Source: Anaerolineaceae bacterium (GTDB taxonomy: Bacteria > Chloroflexota > Anaerolineae > Aggregatilineales > Phototrophicaceae). Taken from it: DNA of 64,000 nucleotides. Made by a program: the position numbers and the translations under genes. A model generated the notes under the pieces. It worked only from the letters and a program-made list of their open reading frames with translations, did no database searches and was not told the origin of the DNA. Each line of letters begins with the position of its first letter. Position 1 is the first letter of the stretch. The DNA is taken from positions 496,001 to 560,000 of the forward strand of contig PABP01000021.1 of NCBI GenBank assembly GCA_002699585.1, in the 5' to 3' direction. Below are positions 37,218-46,654 of the stretch, piece by piece.

Positions 37218-39085
37218 GTTGTCCTCACTTTCGATATGTCGGCATCAATCTGGAACACCACGCTGATGTCCCCCCGGTCCGTGCCGCAGCTGATGACCAT
37301 CTCGTGCCATGCCCGGTAGCCCCCGGCCTTGCCCTTCACCGCATCGGTGATGTCGATGCGCACGATGTCCGCCGTCACATACTTGTCGCTGGCATCATCC
37401 GGGAACAGTCCCGTATCCACGCTGACTCCGTTCACCGTGATGTCCAGGTCTTCCGGCTTGACCGTGTCCTTCTGCACTTCCTGGAACTCGGTATCATGCG
37501 TGTGGTTGCCATCTGCGCTGTGTGTGTACAACTCGCTAAATCCCGACGAGGCGGCGAAGGCAATTTGCGCAGGGGTGAAGGAGTCGGCGGCTGCCACGGC
37601 GCTGAATTCATACGTCATATTGGCCAGGATCGCAGAATTGAACGGGCTGCTACTGACGAACTCGGCAACTCGGTGCCGATGGCTGCCACCTGCCGCCGCC
37701 GTACCGGCCACCGCGGTCCACACATCCCGGCTGATGTAGGCCACCACACTGTTCAGCCGCAGCACATCATCAAATATCGGGAAGCTAAACGTGATGTCTT
37801 CGCTGGTATCAATCGGCTGCTGGAACGGCCCCCACGATTGTTTGGCAGGGTAGGGCTGCACATCCACTTCCTGCGCCTGCAGCGCGTCGATCATGCCCAC
37901 GATCACCCCGGCAGCGTCCGCCTGGTAGCGGTCGATGTTGCTCAGCGTCAGTTGCAGCACCGGGCCATCCGTGCGCACCACTTCAATCGCCCGCATCACC
38001 CAAAAGTCCGCGTTGATGTCGATCCACTTGTAGGGCAGGTTGTTCTTATTGACCACACCCTGGTACGTCAGGTGGATCTTATCCCCCGGCTGAATGCTCA
38101 TGCGCACATTGCGTAGCATCACGCTGTAGATCTGCTGCGGCTCCTTATGACGATCCAGCTTGGCCTTAATCGCATCGGCTGCCGCGTTGGCCGCATACTC
38201 CAGCGCACTATCGGTCGTATCCGTCGGCACAATCCGCTTGGCATCCACCCGCCGCATGATCTTGCCATACACCGCCACGCTCAGGTTGTCCTTGATGATG
38301 TAGTGCGTCCGGCCATTGGCGCTCACCGTCTCCACAAAACCGCGCGTACTCAGACCCAGGTCGATGGCCGCATCGCCGCTGCCACCCGCAAACCCCACCA
38401 CATAATTAAAGATCTCCGCGCTTTCTTCCTGGATCTGCATCTGCTCGATGAGCATCGGGCTGTCACTGCGCCGATGGATCTCGCCCGCATCGCCTTCCAT
38501 GTAGTCGATCCATACCCCGGCATCGTCGCCAAACGGCCCGATCTCGATCTCCTTGGCCACGCTGGCAGATTCGCGCAGATGCACGCCCTTGATCTCGCAC
38601 ACCACCTGCAGCGCCTTAAATACCGATTCACCCCCGGCGAACTGCACGCTGATCGTGTCGCTGGCAATTGACGCATCCACATCCGCCGTCCACCCGGCCA
38701 TTGCAGCCAGCGCATCGACCACCGTCTCGACCGTCTGCGCTTCGTAACTCAACCCCGGCAGCAGCACCTCGTCAATCAGCGCCAGCATCGAGGAGCGCCC
38801 ACTGACGCCCCGTGCATTGCTCCCCGCCGTGATCGTATGGTTGTCGCCCTCAATCACAAACGTGCCCATCCGCCGCTTATCAAAACCATCCTCATGCACC
38901 CAGACCTCAACCACCCGCCTGGGCGCCAGGTACACCACCACCCTGGGGTCGATGCCCACCAGGTCAACTGAGCAGCTCCCCGTCTCATCCAGCCCGCGCC
39001 GCACCTGCGCACTCCGAACAAAAATAGGGCCATCGGTCACGATGTCCGTGTGCGTCGGGTCATAAATATCCAGCCATACCCGCAT
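37214..39085 (-). CDS. Tail hub/tail-associated protein (baseplate-like)
   Basis: A 623-residue protein that follows the distal tail gene, the place of the Tal/hub protein in siphophages. The N-terminal part (IYDPTHTDIVTDGPIFVRSA) resembles phage hub domains. A beta-sandwich-rich centre and an IHLTYQGV/WVMRAIEVVRTDGPVLQLTLSN-type region (split here) are consistent. The start is uncertain: ATG 39085 has a strong GAGGAGGAA, while ATG 39196 overlaps the upstream stop as TGATG and would add 37 residues with a hydrophobic stretch. Confidence 0.68.
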   Translation of the reverse strand: MRVWLDIYDPTHTDIVTDGPIFVRSAQVRRGLDETGSCSVDLVGIDPRVVVYLAPRRVVEVWVHEDGFDKRRMGTFVIEGDNHTITAGSNARGVSGRSSMLALIDEVLLPGLSYEAQTVETVVDALAAMAGWTADVDASIASDTISVQFAGGESVFKALQVVCEIKGVHLRESASVAKEIEIGPFGDDAGVWIDYMEGDAGEIHRRSDSPMLIEQMQIQEESAEIFNYVVGFAGGSGDAAIDLGLSTRGFVETVSANGRTHYIIKDNLSVAVYGKIMRRVDAKRIVPTDTTDSALEYAANAAADAIKAKLDRHKEPQQIYSVMLRNVRMSIQPGDKIHLTYQGVVNKNNLPYKWIDINADFWVMRAIEVVRTDGPVLQLTLSNIDRYQADAAGVIVGMIDALQAQEVDVQPYPAKQSWGPFQQPIDTSEDITFSFPIFDDVLRLNSVVAYISRDVWTAVAGTAAAGGSHRHRVAEFVSSSPFNSAILANMTYEFSAVAAADSFTPAQIAFAASSGFSELYTHSADGNHTHDTEFQEVQKDTVKPEDLDITVNGVSVDTGLFPDDASDKYVTADIVRIDITDAVKGKAGGYRAWHEMVISCGTDRGDISVVFQIDADISKVRTT

Positions 39086-39195
39086 GGTGGATTCCTCCTC
39101 GTCATCAGAATTCAGTCGTAAGTTGACGCCAAAAAACTGCTGCAACAACACCAGCAGCCCAACCAGGATCGACTTCAACCAGTCGCGTCTCAACA

Positions 39196-40077
39196 TCAGA
39201 AGTACGTATCCCAGCAATCAACTGTCAGCTCGGCATCCGCACTGAACGTCCCGCTGATCTCCAGCGTGGTTGTCCCTGGCGGCAGTTGCAACCAGGCGCC
39301 GCTGGCCACACTCAGCTTGCTGTAGCTCGGCAGCACCGTCATGTTGTAGATCGTGCTGTGCTCGCGTGCGTCGATCTCGACCACATCATTCGCCACCAGC
39401 GTATCCGTGTACGTCACCTGGTCGACGATCTGCCCGGCCTCATTGCGCCGCACAATCCTCGGGTTGGTCACCGTCACCCCTGTCGGGATGTCCCAGCGGA
39501 TGTATGCCCCGGCGTACGCATTGCCATTGTTGGTGATCTCTACCGTGTCGCCATTGCCCACCAGCTCCGCGTCCACTTTTGGTCCCGTCAGCGTCAGGCC
39601 ATCGTCCAGCGTCCAGCCATCATCGAAGAAGCTCAGGTCCGCTTTGCTGTACCATCTGGCCTTGGGTGTGCTCCAGGTGATCTGGCAGTCGCGTACCAGA
39701 TAAGATAGGTTATCTGAACGGTCACTCATCCGAATGTTGTTGATCGTCGCCCACGTCCACAGCTCGGTGCCATCCGCAAGCTGCTTAATCAGCCGCTTCT
39801 CGCCCCAGGCTTGCATGCCCAGTATCGCGTGGCTCTTGGCGCTGATGTCTGCCAGTGTCCCGTCACCCTCGATCTGGAAGAACGCCTGCGTCACCCCGAC
39901 TGAGCTGCGCGCCCCGTCGATCCCATCCAGGTTGTAGCCACCATGCAGCCCCGCCAGCCTGATGTTGTTGGGCATCAGGTCGCCATGTCCCACTGGCATC
40001 TCAATCTGCCGGATGAACGACTGCGTGAAGTCGTAGCTAAAGGCACCAATGCCAAAGCGCGTAATCAGATCACCCAT
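39196..40077 (-). CDS. Distal tail protein (Dit-like)
   Basis: A 293-residue protein between the tape measure and hub genes. The N-terminal half has a Dit/Sipho-tail-like pattern (IRLAGLHGGYNLDG, QAFFQIEGDG). The C-terminal half, with NGDTVEITNNGNAYAGAYIRW, resembles the galectin-like domain of such proteins. GGGAG suits ATG 40077 better than 40086. Its 5' end overlaps the tape measure stop. Confidence 0.72.
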   Translation of the reverse strand: MGDLITRFGIGAFSYDFTQSFIRQIEMPVGHGDLMPNNIRLAGLHGGYNLDGIDGARSSVGVTQAFFQIEGDGTLADISAKSHAILGMQAWGEKRLIKQLADGTELWTWATINNIRMSDRSDNLSYLVRDCQITWSTPKARWYSKADLSFFDDGWTLDDGLTLTGPKVDAELVGNGDTVEITNNGNAYAGAYIRWDIPTGVTVTNPRIVRRNEAGQIVDQVTYTDTLVANDVVEIDAREHSTIYNMTVLPSYSKLSVASGAWLQLPPGTTTLEISGTFSADAELTVDCWDTYF

Positions 40078-42631
40078 TGTAGCCATTCTCCCGCAGCTTC
40101 ATGATGAGCGCATCGCCGAACGCTTCGCCCGCCATCGCGCCTTCTTCCCGGCTGTTGGCCGTGATATTCCCAATACTGATCTGGATACCGCCACCCTCCA
40201 TCCCGCTCGGCTTGGTCGCCGCCGGGTTGTACGGGTTGTTCGCAGCCGGGATGATCGCCTCGCCTTGATGCACCAAAGTCAGCATGTCATGGGGTAGGTA
40301 GTTCGATCCCATAGCGTGGCCAGTCCATGGTTGCGGCGTCCCATTGATGATGCCCAGTGCCGTATCAACACCAGAAATGCCCGACATCGGGTTAAAGCCT
40401 GATAGGGCATTACTGATCGGTGTAATGATGTTGGTATTTACCCACGCCCCAATATTGGGAAGCGCGTTCCCGATGGCTTCCAGGATGCCCGTGCCGATCC
40501 CGGTCCAATCAATCTGGCTAATGGCTGATGCCGCGCCTGATACCAGCGGCCCCAGCACGTTATCGATTAACCACTTAACGAAGTTAAAGGCTCCGGTCAG
40601 GATGTTCCCGATGGCATTCATGATGGCGTCGCCCACATCCGACCAGTCAACCCCATCCGCAGCACCTTCGGAGTCACCGATAATTGGCTCAAAGATGGTG
40701 GTGACGATCCATGTCACAAAGTCAAATGCCGCCTGGATCGCTGCGCCGATGCCGTTGATAATATCCTCGCCCACCTGGAACCAGTCGACATTCTCAATCG
40801 CCGTTTTTGCATTTTGCAAAATGGGTGTCAGGAAGTTTTCGTTAATCCAGGCGATGAAGTCGCCAGCCGCCCGGATCGCCTGCCCGATAGCCGTCAAGAT
40901 ATCCGTGCCGACCTGCGTCCAATCCGTGTCAGAAACCAGGATGATGGCACTCTCGACCAGCGGCTGGATCACATTCTCGTCCAGCCAGGTCGCGATATTG
41001 ACGATGCCCTCAGCAATGCCCGTTAAGATGCTCTTGCCTAGCTCAACCAGGCTGTCCCAGAATTCACCACTGGCAATATACGGCAGCACCTGTTCCGTCA
41101 GCGGGGTGATGACGTTGTCTTTGATGAACGTCGCAACCCCTTGCAGGCCGCCTTCGCTGAACGCATTCGATAGCCCATCCATGAACGTTCTGATCGATTC
41201 GAGCATCGGCGCAAGGGCATTTTCTACTGTCGTTCGGATGCCCGCAAAGTCCGTCAGGAATGCCGCCGCAAGGGCCGCCACGGCCGCCACAACCAAACCA
41301 ATTGGCGATAAGAGGAACCCAATCGCACTCCCGATCACCGGCAGTAGCGTGCCAATGATGCCCAGCGCCTTACCCACCACGACCAGCGTGGGGCCGACTA
41401 CCGTCAGGATCGCCAGGAAACGCACAATCTGGGCGGCCAGTTCCGGGTTCTGGACAACCCAATCCCTGATGCCGTTTACCACAGTTGCCACCGTCTCCAC
41501 CAGCGGCCTCAGCGCATCGTTCATCAGCGGCATCAACGCCTCGATCATCAGCAGTTCGACCGAGCCTTTGAGGTATGCCATCTGCCCGCTGAACGTATCC
41601 AGTCGTGAGGCTGCCACATCGGCGATGTCGGCACCCTCGGCCATCGATGCCTGCATGTCGTCGATGCCATCCGCAGCCAGCAGGGCAGACAGACCAATTT
41701 GACCGAAACTCCCAGCCAGCGTCTGGATAATGAGGTTTCGCTCCTCATCACCCATGCCATCCATCGCCACATTTAGTTCCTGGATGATGGTGTTCATGTC
41801 GCGCATGTTGCCCTGGTTGTCGTACAGGCTTATGCCCAGGCGTTGCCAGGTTGAGGTCACGTCATCCGTGTCTCTCGTCATAGCAACTAACATGCTCCGC
41901 AATGTGTTGCCAGCGCGAGAACCTTTGATGCCGTTTTCGGCAAACACAGCCAGGGTCGCGGCAGTATCTTCTACCGATAGCCCCATGTTTCGCGCAACTG
42001 TGCCTGCATCTTGAAAGCCAGCTACCAAATCAGGGAATGTTGCTGAAGATGCACTTGTTGCATTGACTAAGGTTTGCATGACCTCAGTCGATTGTGAGGC
42101 TTCAAGCCCCATAGCTGCCATAATATCTGTTAAGGCATCGGCTGTATAACCGAGTTCTGTTCCTGAAGCTGCGGCTCCTCGCATCACGGCATCGATCTGC
42201 ACCATCGCCTCTTCGACGCTGCTGCCGCTCGTCAGCAGTTGCAAGAAGGCATCTGCCGCTTGTCCTGGACCGTATGTACCCTCGAGGGCTAGATCCTTCG
42301 TCTTCTCGACGACAGCCGCCATTTCCTCTGCCGTCAGCCCCGCCCGCACTTCAATCTCTTTCAGCGCGTCTTCGTAGCTCGATGCTGTGCGGATACCCTG
42401 TCCCATCGCCAGGGCAATCGGCGCGGTCGCGACCGTAATCTGGCTGCCGATGTTGCTCATCGTGCTACCGATGCGCTGCATCTGGCCGCCTATACGAGAA
42501 AGTGCATTATCAAAACTGCGCGTCGCGTTCTGCAACGCCGCATCGATGTTGTCATCGATGACGATCGACCCGTATGCCGATCCTAAATTTACGCCGCCGC
42601 CTGGGGATGTCACGATTGTCTGCTCGCTCAT
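40070..42631 (-). CDS. Tape measure protein, TP901 family
   Basis: An 853-residue protein that sets tail length. Residues 85-330 contain the TP901 core (YEDALKEIEVRAGLTAEEMA, FPDLVAGFQDAGTVARNMG, GIKGSRAGNTLRSML). Hydrophobic segments near 390-460 and repeated Trp-rich units (WSDVGDAIMNAIG, WTGIGTGILEAIG) follow. At about 3 A per residue of helix, its size implies a tail of roughly 100 nm or more. It is separated from the chaperone gene by a hairpin. Confidence 0.93.
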   Translation of the reverse strand: MSEQTIVTSPGGGVNLGSAYGSIVIDDNIDAALQNATRSFDNALSRIGGQMQRIGSTMSNIGSQITVATAPIALAMGQGIRTASSYEDALKEIEVRAGLTAEEMAAVVEKTKDLALEGTYGPGQAADAFLQLLTSGSSVEEAMVQIDAVMRGAAASGTELGYTADALTDIMAAMGLEASQSTEVMQTLVNATSASSATFPDLVAGFQDAGTVARNMGLSVEDTAATLAVFAENGIKGSRAGNTLRSMLVAMTRDTDDVTSTWQRLGISLYDNQGNMRDMNTIIQELNVAMDGMGDEERNLIIQTLAGSFGQIGLSALLAADGIDDMQASMAEGADIADVAASRLDTFSGQMAYLKGSVELLMIEALMPLMNDALRPLVETVATVVNGIRDWVVQNPELAAQIVRFLAILTVVGPTLVVVGKALGIIGTLLPVIGSAIGFLLSPIGLVVAAVAALAAAFLTDFAGIRTTVENALAPMLESIRTFMDGLSNAFSEGGLQGVATFIKDNVITPLTEQVLPYIASGEFWDSLVELGKSILTGIAEGIVNIATWLDENVIQPLVESAIILVSDTDWTQVGTDILTAIGQAIRAAGDFIAWINENFLTPILQNAKTAIENVDWFQVGEDIINGIGAAIQAAFDFVTWIVTTIFEPIIGDSEGAADGVDWSDVGDAIMNAIGNILTGAFNFVKWLIDNVLGPLVSGAASAISQIDWTGIGTGILEAIGNALPNIGAWVNTNIITPISNALSGFNPMSGISGVDTALGIINGTPQPWTGHAMGSNYLPHDMLTLVHQGEAIIPAANNPYNPAATKPSGMEGGGIQISIGNITANSREEGAMAGEAFGDALIMKLRENGYNG

Positions 42632-42636
42632 TAAAC

Positions 42637-42672
42637 GAAAAACGCCATCGCTTCAAGTGTCAGCGACGGCGT
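42637..42672 (-). terminator. Hairpin between tail chaperone and tape measure genes
   Basis: On the minus strand ACGCCGTCGCT, a 9-base loop and AGCGATGGCGT (one G-U pair) run into TTTT. It may lower transcription into the tape measure gene. Confidence 0.7.
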
Positions 42673-42695
42673 CTGCTATTAAGGCAATCAGGCGA

Positions 42696-43055
42696 TCAGG
42701 CCGTATCGTTCACAGGTCCGGCGAAGTTACCCGCCATCATCATCAGCCCCGCCAGCGACTTGCTCTCGCGCCTGCCGTACTCGACAAAAGCCGGGTCAAG
42801 CACCTGTTGCAGGCTGTACATCGGCTTACCCTTGTTCTGGCCAGCCGTATGCCGCATCTGCAGCTTGCTATCGACCCATCGGCCAAAGTACAGCACCGCA
42901 TCATTGACGCACCAGCACAGGTAGCCGCAGTCGGGGTCAAGCTCCAGGATCTGGCTTGGATTCGTCCCCCACGCCAGCGACTGCTGGTACAGGTTCCACA
43001 TTTGCGCGCGCTGCTTGACGAAATGTCTCCATCGCCTGCACGTCCTCCCCACGGC
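42696..43055 (-). CDS. Second frame of the tail assembly chaperone (T part)
   Basis: About 90 residues beyond the overlap (QSLAWGTNPSQILELDPDCGY onward) form the downstream half, as in lambda gpGT. It has no ribosome site of its own. The frame is +1 (or -2) relative to the first part. It is open from 43055, so the shift must fall between there and 42937. The likely site is the run of five G on the minus strand (42966-42970, GTG-GGG-GAC). Confidence 0.7.
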   Translation of the reverse strand, partial: AVGRTCRRWRHFVKQRAQMWNLYQQSLAWGTNPSQILELDPDCGYLCWCVNDAVLYFGRWVDSKLQMRHTAGQNKGKPMYSLQQVLDPAFVEYGRRESKSLAGLMMMAGNFAGPVNDTA

Positions 43056-43431
43056 CTATCCCATATGCGGCTGCGATGCCCATTTCATCGGGGTCAATAT
43101 CTTCGATACTGACCTCACCTGGATGCTGAGGGTCGCCTTCAACGACTTTAGGCTCATCAAAAACAGCCTTCGTCATGAAGATGACAAACTCAACAGCTTC
43201 CACGGGGTCCAAATCATCAAGAGAGAACCCTTCCTTGTTGGTCTCTCCGCGCAACGATTTAGCTACATAGGCTTTCAGGAAATTGGGGACATCCTCACCA
43301 CGACGAACCATCGTCATGAAGTTGACTCGCTTGAATCGTGCGACGCGACCAGTCGGAAGTTCGACCAACTCAGTAGGTCTGGCCCATTGGCTTGCCGGGG
43401 TGACCTGCAACTCCTTCTGTTTAGTCATCAT
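42937..43431 (-). CDS. Tail assembly chaperone (G part)
   Basis: A 164-residue acidic protein between the tail tube and tape measure genes, the place of lambda gpG-type chaperones. These coat the tape measure during tail assembly. The opening TKQKELQVTPASQWARPTEL and the GEDVPNFL segment are typical. It ends shortly after the G-run where the second frame can be entered. Confidence 0.78.
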   Translation of the reverse strand: MMTKQKELQVTPASQWARPTELVELPTGRVARFKRVNFMTMVRRGEDVPNFLKAYVAKSLRGETNKEGFSLDDLDPVEAVEFVIFMTKAVFDEPKVVEGDPQHPGEVSIEDIDPDEMGIAAAYGIGRGEDVQAMETFRQAARANVEPVPAVAGVGDESKPDPGA

Positions 43432-43437
43432 GCACCC

Positions 43438-44031
43438 CTAGCTAATCCCGAAGAAAGCATCGAAGTCCAGCACATCGGCTGCGACTTTGCGTTGATCGAT
43501 GAACAAGCCGCGCCGCGGGGTGCTGCTCGCGCTGTTGGCGATGCCCTTACCCGCACTGTCCGGCAGGATGAATTGGTTCTGCTCGGATGACAGGCTGGGG
43601 ATCGTATCCAGCTTACACAGCGGGATGCCCATAGCCACGTCGCCGTTGTCGTCACTGGAGAAGGTGCCCACCACGCCGAAATAGGGCAGGCCCGCGCCGC
43701 CTGCATCGAAGCCCAGGCGCTGTGTAGCGTCCGCTGCGCCACTCGTGCCACTGACAGCTTGTGCTAACCCGGTCATCACCCAGATGGCATTAGCCTGTAC
43801 CAGCCCCACGCCGATATTGAAGTTGACATGTGTGAAGACTGTCAACAGCCGCATCATGCGTCCGTAGGCTTTCTTCTCGTCGGTATCGGCCTGTGGTGTG
43901 AACTGCAACGTCTGGCCCTCAGCCAGCAGGACCGTATCGCCGTAATTAGTGCCGTCCCAACGTGCAACGCGCAGGGATGACAGCGTGTACATCGACTGCG
44001 GCATCCCACTTTCAAAAGTTGGCATCGTCAT
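43438..44031 (-). CDS. Major tail tube protein
   Basis: A 197-residue protein placed between connector and chaperone genes. The GTNYGDTVLLAEGQTLQFTPQ strand and ADTDEKKAYGRMMRLL fit a tube subunit that changes conformation on assembly. ATG 44031 overlaps the preceding stop by 4 bases. Identity comes mainly from position and length. Confidence 0.68.
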   Translation of the reverse strand: MTMPTFESGMPQSMYTLSSLRVARWDGTNYGDTVLLAEGQTLQFTPQADTDEKKAYGRMMRLLTVFTHVNFNIGVGLVQANAIWVMTGLAQAVSGTSGAADATQRLGFDAGGAGLPYFGVVGTFSSDDNGDVAMGIPLCKLDTIPSLSSEQNQFILPDSAGKGIANSASSTPRRGLFIDQRKVAADVLDFDAFFGIS

Positions 44032-44495
44032 GATTGTTTCCTCGTGATCGTTATCTGGAATCGCATCAGGTCCATGTTGGCCGTCAGCGTGTCTTCCTGG
44101 TCCTGGCCCTGCGGCAGATCACCCAGATCATTCAACCACCAGAAGTAAGCAAACCCCTCGTGGTCGGTGCTGCCCAGGTACTTCTTCTGGAGCAGCTCCC
44201 AGATACGGCGTTTGCCATAATCGATCTTATCTCGGTCGCCACTGTCATCGTCGTAGAGATACAGATCGAGCATGTACATCGCCGCATGGTCTGGGCCTCG
44301 CATCGACTGCGGGCCTCGCCAGCGTAACGCGCCGGTCGGCTTGATGGTCACACCATCCGCTTCTCTTTGGATGGTAGAGTAGTCGAGCTGGCGCTTAGGC
44401 AAATCACCAACGTTCACGAACCCCCCGGTGAACACATCCGTCAGGTCCGTATCGCCATTCAAAATCGCCACGGTCGCAGCTTTTAGTGTCGCCAT
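44028..44495 (-). CDS. Tail completion/minor tail protein
   Basis: A 155-residue protein in the fourth connector slot before the tube gene. Sequence such as MYMLDLYLYDDDSGDRDKID and MDLMRFQITITRK is like tail terminator proteins (gpU type). The ATG overlaps the prior stop (TAATG). Confidence 0.6.
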   Translation of the reverse strand: MATLKAATVAILNGDTDLTDVFTGGFVNVGDLPKRQLDYSTIQREADGVTIKPTGALRWRGPQSMRGPDHAAMYMLDLYLYDDDSGDRDKIDYGKRRIWELLQKKYLGSTDHEGFAYFWWLNDLGDLPQGQDQEDTLTANMDLMRFQITITRKQS

Positions 44496-44836
44496 TAGCG
44501 GAACAACCTCCGGTAGCTATCCTGGATCTGCTGATAATGCGCCTCCAGGCTGGGCATGATGATCGCGTAGCGGCCCTGGTTCCTCAGCTCCAGCCACACG
44601 CCATACGGCATCCCGTGGCTCAGCCAGATGATGACTTTGCCATCAGCACTTTCAACGTACGCATACAGCGACTGCCGCGCGTTGGCTGTCCGGTCCGTCC
44701 AGCGTGCATGCTCTTTGGCATAATTCTCGATCTCTGGTTTCCAGCGATCTGCCAGCGATACCACCGCCTGCTTGGCATCCCGTGCGTACTGCGCCATCCT
44801 GCGTTTGACCTCGTCGTCACCTCGCCACTGTGTCAC
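44495..44836 (-). CDS. HK97 gp10-like head-tail connector
   Basis: A 113-residue protein with the MPYGVWLELRNQGRYAII segment characteristic of gp10-type connectors. The start is GTG 44836 with GGAGCG upstream, one base after the preceding stop; the longer frame has no ribosome site. Confidence 0.75.
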   Translation of the reverse strand: MTQWRGDDEVKRRMAQYARDAKQAVVSLADRWKPEIENYAKEHARWTDRTANARQSLYAYVESADGKVIIWLSHGMPYGVWLELRNQGRYAIIMPSLEAHYQQIQDSYRRLFR

Positions 44837-44837
44837 G

Positions 44838-45206
44838 CTACACGCTCCTGGCGAACGCCTGCACTTCACCCGGCAGGTCGATCACGCGCTCGACCACATA
44901 CACCGTTGTCTTGCCATTGACCGTCAGCGCGAACTTATCACCTGGCACGATGACCGTATCGGCTACGGCCACATTGGGATGATCTTTCACCCCGTACACC
45001 GTGCAGCGCAAACTATAAGCCCGCCCCGAAGTTCCAGGCTGCTCCTGTGGCGTGCTGTCATGCTCAATCTTCACCGTAACCGCTGAGCCAGACCCCTGGA
45101 GCGTGATGCTCGTCGGCTTATCCAGGATGCGGTTCCAGGCATCCACCGCCCGCGACACCGGGTCGATGGTGTCTGAGCTCTGCCAGTAAGCATCGTAGTT
45201 AGGCAT
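44838..45206 (-). CDS. Head-tail joining/adaptor protein
   Basis: A 122-residue beta-rich protein. It is in the slot of the head-closure (stopper) protein, with GDKFALTVNGKTTVYVVERVIDLP-type strands (given in part) near the end. AAGGA precedes ATG 45206, overlapping the earlier gene by 8 bases. Confidence 0.62.
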   Translation of the reverse strand: MPNYDAYWQSSDTIDPVSRAVDAWNRILDKPTSITLQGSGSAVTVKIEHDSTPQEQPGTSGRAYSLRCTVYGVKDHPNVAVADTVIVPGDKFALTVNGKTTVYVVERVIDLPGEVQAFARSV

Positions 45207-45561
45207 CGGGGTATTCCTTCAATCGGCTCGGCTTCCTGGTGGATCGGCCAGCTCGCACGCTCGATCCCGCCACCCGCTCCTGGGCTTCACTCAGCTCATC
45301 TTTGTAGATGGTCCGCATCTTCGACAGGTTGCTGAACTTCTGCGACTTCTTCTCGCTGCTGTCGTTCTGCGTATAATCCGCGAACTTGGCTGCGTTCATC
45401 ATCAGCCGCGTCACCGCGATCAGCCGCGCCCCTTCGTAGGCCACATCCGCACCGTAAGCCTCAATCGCCGCCGTCTCCAGCGTATCAATGTCCGAATTGC
45501 TAAAGGCCTCGTTCTCGTCGCCGATGTCTGCCCGGAAACTTGCATAATTCAGTGTCATCAT
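45199..45561 (-). CDS. Head-tail connector (gp6/gp15-like)
   Basis: A 120-residue alpha-helical protein (FRADIGDENEAFSNSDIDTL, then AYEGARLIAVTRLMM) in the first connector slot. Two ATGs (45561, 45558) overlap the glycosyltransferase stop as TGATG. The basic C-terminus is typical of such adaptors. Confidence 0.66.
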   Translation of the reverse strand: MMTLNYASFRADIGDENEAFSNSDIDTLETAAIEAYGADVAYEGARLIAVTRLMMNAAKFADYTQNDSSEKKSQKFSNLSKMRTIYKDELSEAQERVAGSSVRAGRSTRKPSRLKEYPDA

Positions 45562-46574
45562 GCCCCCTCGAAATAAATATCTAGCACCTGGTCGGCGAAG
45601 TCATCCCACTGGTACAACTCGCGCACCTTGTTCACACGCAGCGCCATCGAATCAGCGAAGATCGCTTCGTATTTGGCCACCGTCGCCATCATGTCGGTTA
45701 GTACCTGCACATCCGGCTCGGCCCACAGCCCGCACTTGCCAGTGAACTTCGGTTCGTTCGGCCACGCCGGGACCAGCTTATGTGCTATCGGATGCCCCCA
45801 GTAGCGGATGTCATCCAGCGTGCCGCCCCAGCCGGTGGCCAGCACCACGCCCCCGGTCGCCGCGAATTCCCGCGGTGGCAGCCCAAAGCCTTCACCCCGT
45901 GTCGGGAAAACCATGCAGTCACATTCGGCATAGAGTGCGGCCATCTCTTCCACGCTGAGGTCTGCCCGCAGGATCTCGACATTGGCATCACCGCTCGATA
46001 GTTGGCGCATGCCGTCCTCACGGCACTTCAGGATCAGCTTGTGCTCCTCACTGTCCCCGAACGCGCTCCTGAAGGCATGCCACGCCAGATCCCAGCCCTT
46101 GCGCACGCCCCGGTCCGCAATCGCCAAAAACGTATACGGTCGGTTCGCCCGCGGCTGACGCTGCACCTGCAGGTACGCCTCATCAATCCCCAGCGGGACG
46201 ACTGCGATGCAGCTCGTCACCCCGTTGTCCCGGAACACCTGCCACACGAATTCGCTGGGCACCACCACCACATCGAACTGGTTCAGCGCCTCGACCCAGC
46301 CCTCCGGCAGCAGCGTGCTCTCGAACATCGTCACCGCCACCCTGCGCCCCAGCGTCACCAGCGGCCCGTACTTTTCCAGCAGCGTGGGGTAGCCCAGCAC
46401 GATGCCCCCCGGCGCCGGGATCAGCGTCGTGCCGTCCTCGTCTTTCAGGCTCAGCCGGTTGACCGTTGCTTTACTCCGCTCCGCGATCTTGCGCGCCAAT
46501 ATCCCGTAGCTGTCCATCGCGTCCCACTGCGGGCTGTAGATACTGACCACGCGCTCTTTTACTGCACTGCTCAC
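45558..46574 (-). CDS. Glycosyltransferase (GT-B, GT4 type) inside the virion operon
   Basis: A 338-residue enzyme with a GT-B fold. The C-terminal half has FLAIADRGVRKGWDLAW, the acidic EGFGLPPRE (E-x7-E) motif and GVVLATGWGG, which bind the nucleotide sugar. GTG 46574 has GGAGGAG 7 bases upstream. It lies between the capsid and connector genes, an unusual place. It is translationally joined to the connector gene, so it probably modifies a virion protein. The sugar and target are unknown. Confidence 0.85.
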   Translation of the reverse strand: MSSAVKERVVSIYSPQWDAMDSYGILARKIAERSKATVNRLSLKDEDGTTLIPAPGGIVLGYPTLLEKYGPLVTLGRRVAVTMFESTLLPEGWVEALNQFDVVVVPSEFVWQVFRDNGVTSCIAVVPLGIDEAYLQVQRQPRANRPYTFLAIADRGVRKGWDLAWHAFRSAFGDSEEHKLILKCREDGMRQLSSGDANVEILRADLSVEEMAALYAECDCMVFPTRGEGFGLPPREFAATGGVVLATGWGGTLDDIRYWGHPIAHKLVPAWPNEPKFTGKCGLWAEPDVQVLTDMMATVAKYEAIFADSMALRVNKVRELYQWDDFADQVLDIYFEGA

Positions 46575-46606
46575 GTCGCACTCCTCCACTTGGCTTTACC
46601 ACTTAG

Positions 46607-46632
46607 CAAAAAGGCCCCAGGGTAGGGGCCTT
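46607..46632 (-). terminator. Terminator after the major capsid gene
   Basis: On the minus strand AAGGCCCC-TACCCT-GGGGCCTTTTTG, 22 bases after the capsid stop. Partial termination here would keep capsid expression above that of downstream genes. Confidence 0.8.
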
Positions 46633-46654
46633 CCAATCTCTGCTGCTGTGATGA

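Noticed and set aside
37193-38116. Plus-strand frame of 307 residues within the tail hub gene
   Set aside because: Arg/His-rich composition typical of an antisense frame; it interrupts a coherent minus-strand operon.
40344-41702. Plus-strand frame of 452 residues
   Set aside because: It is antisense to the TP901 tape measure gene, which is well supported.
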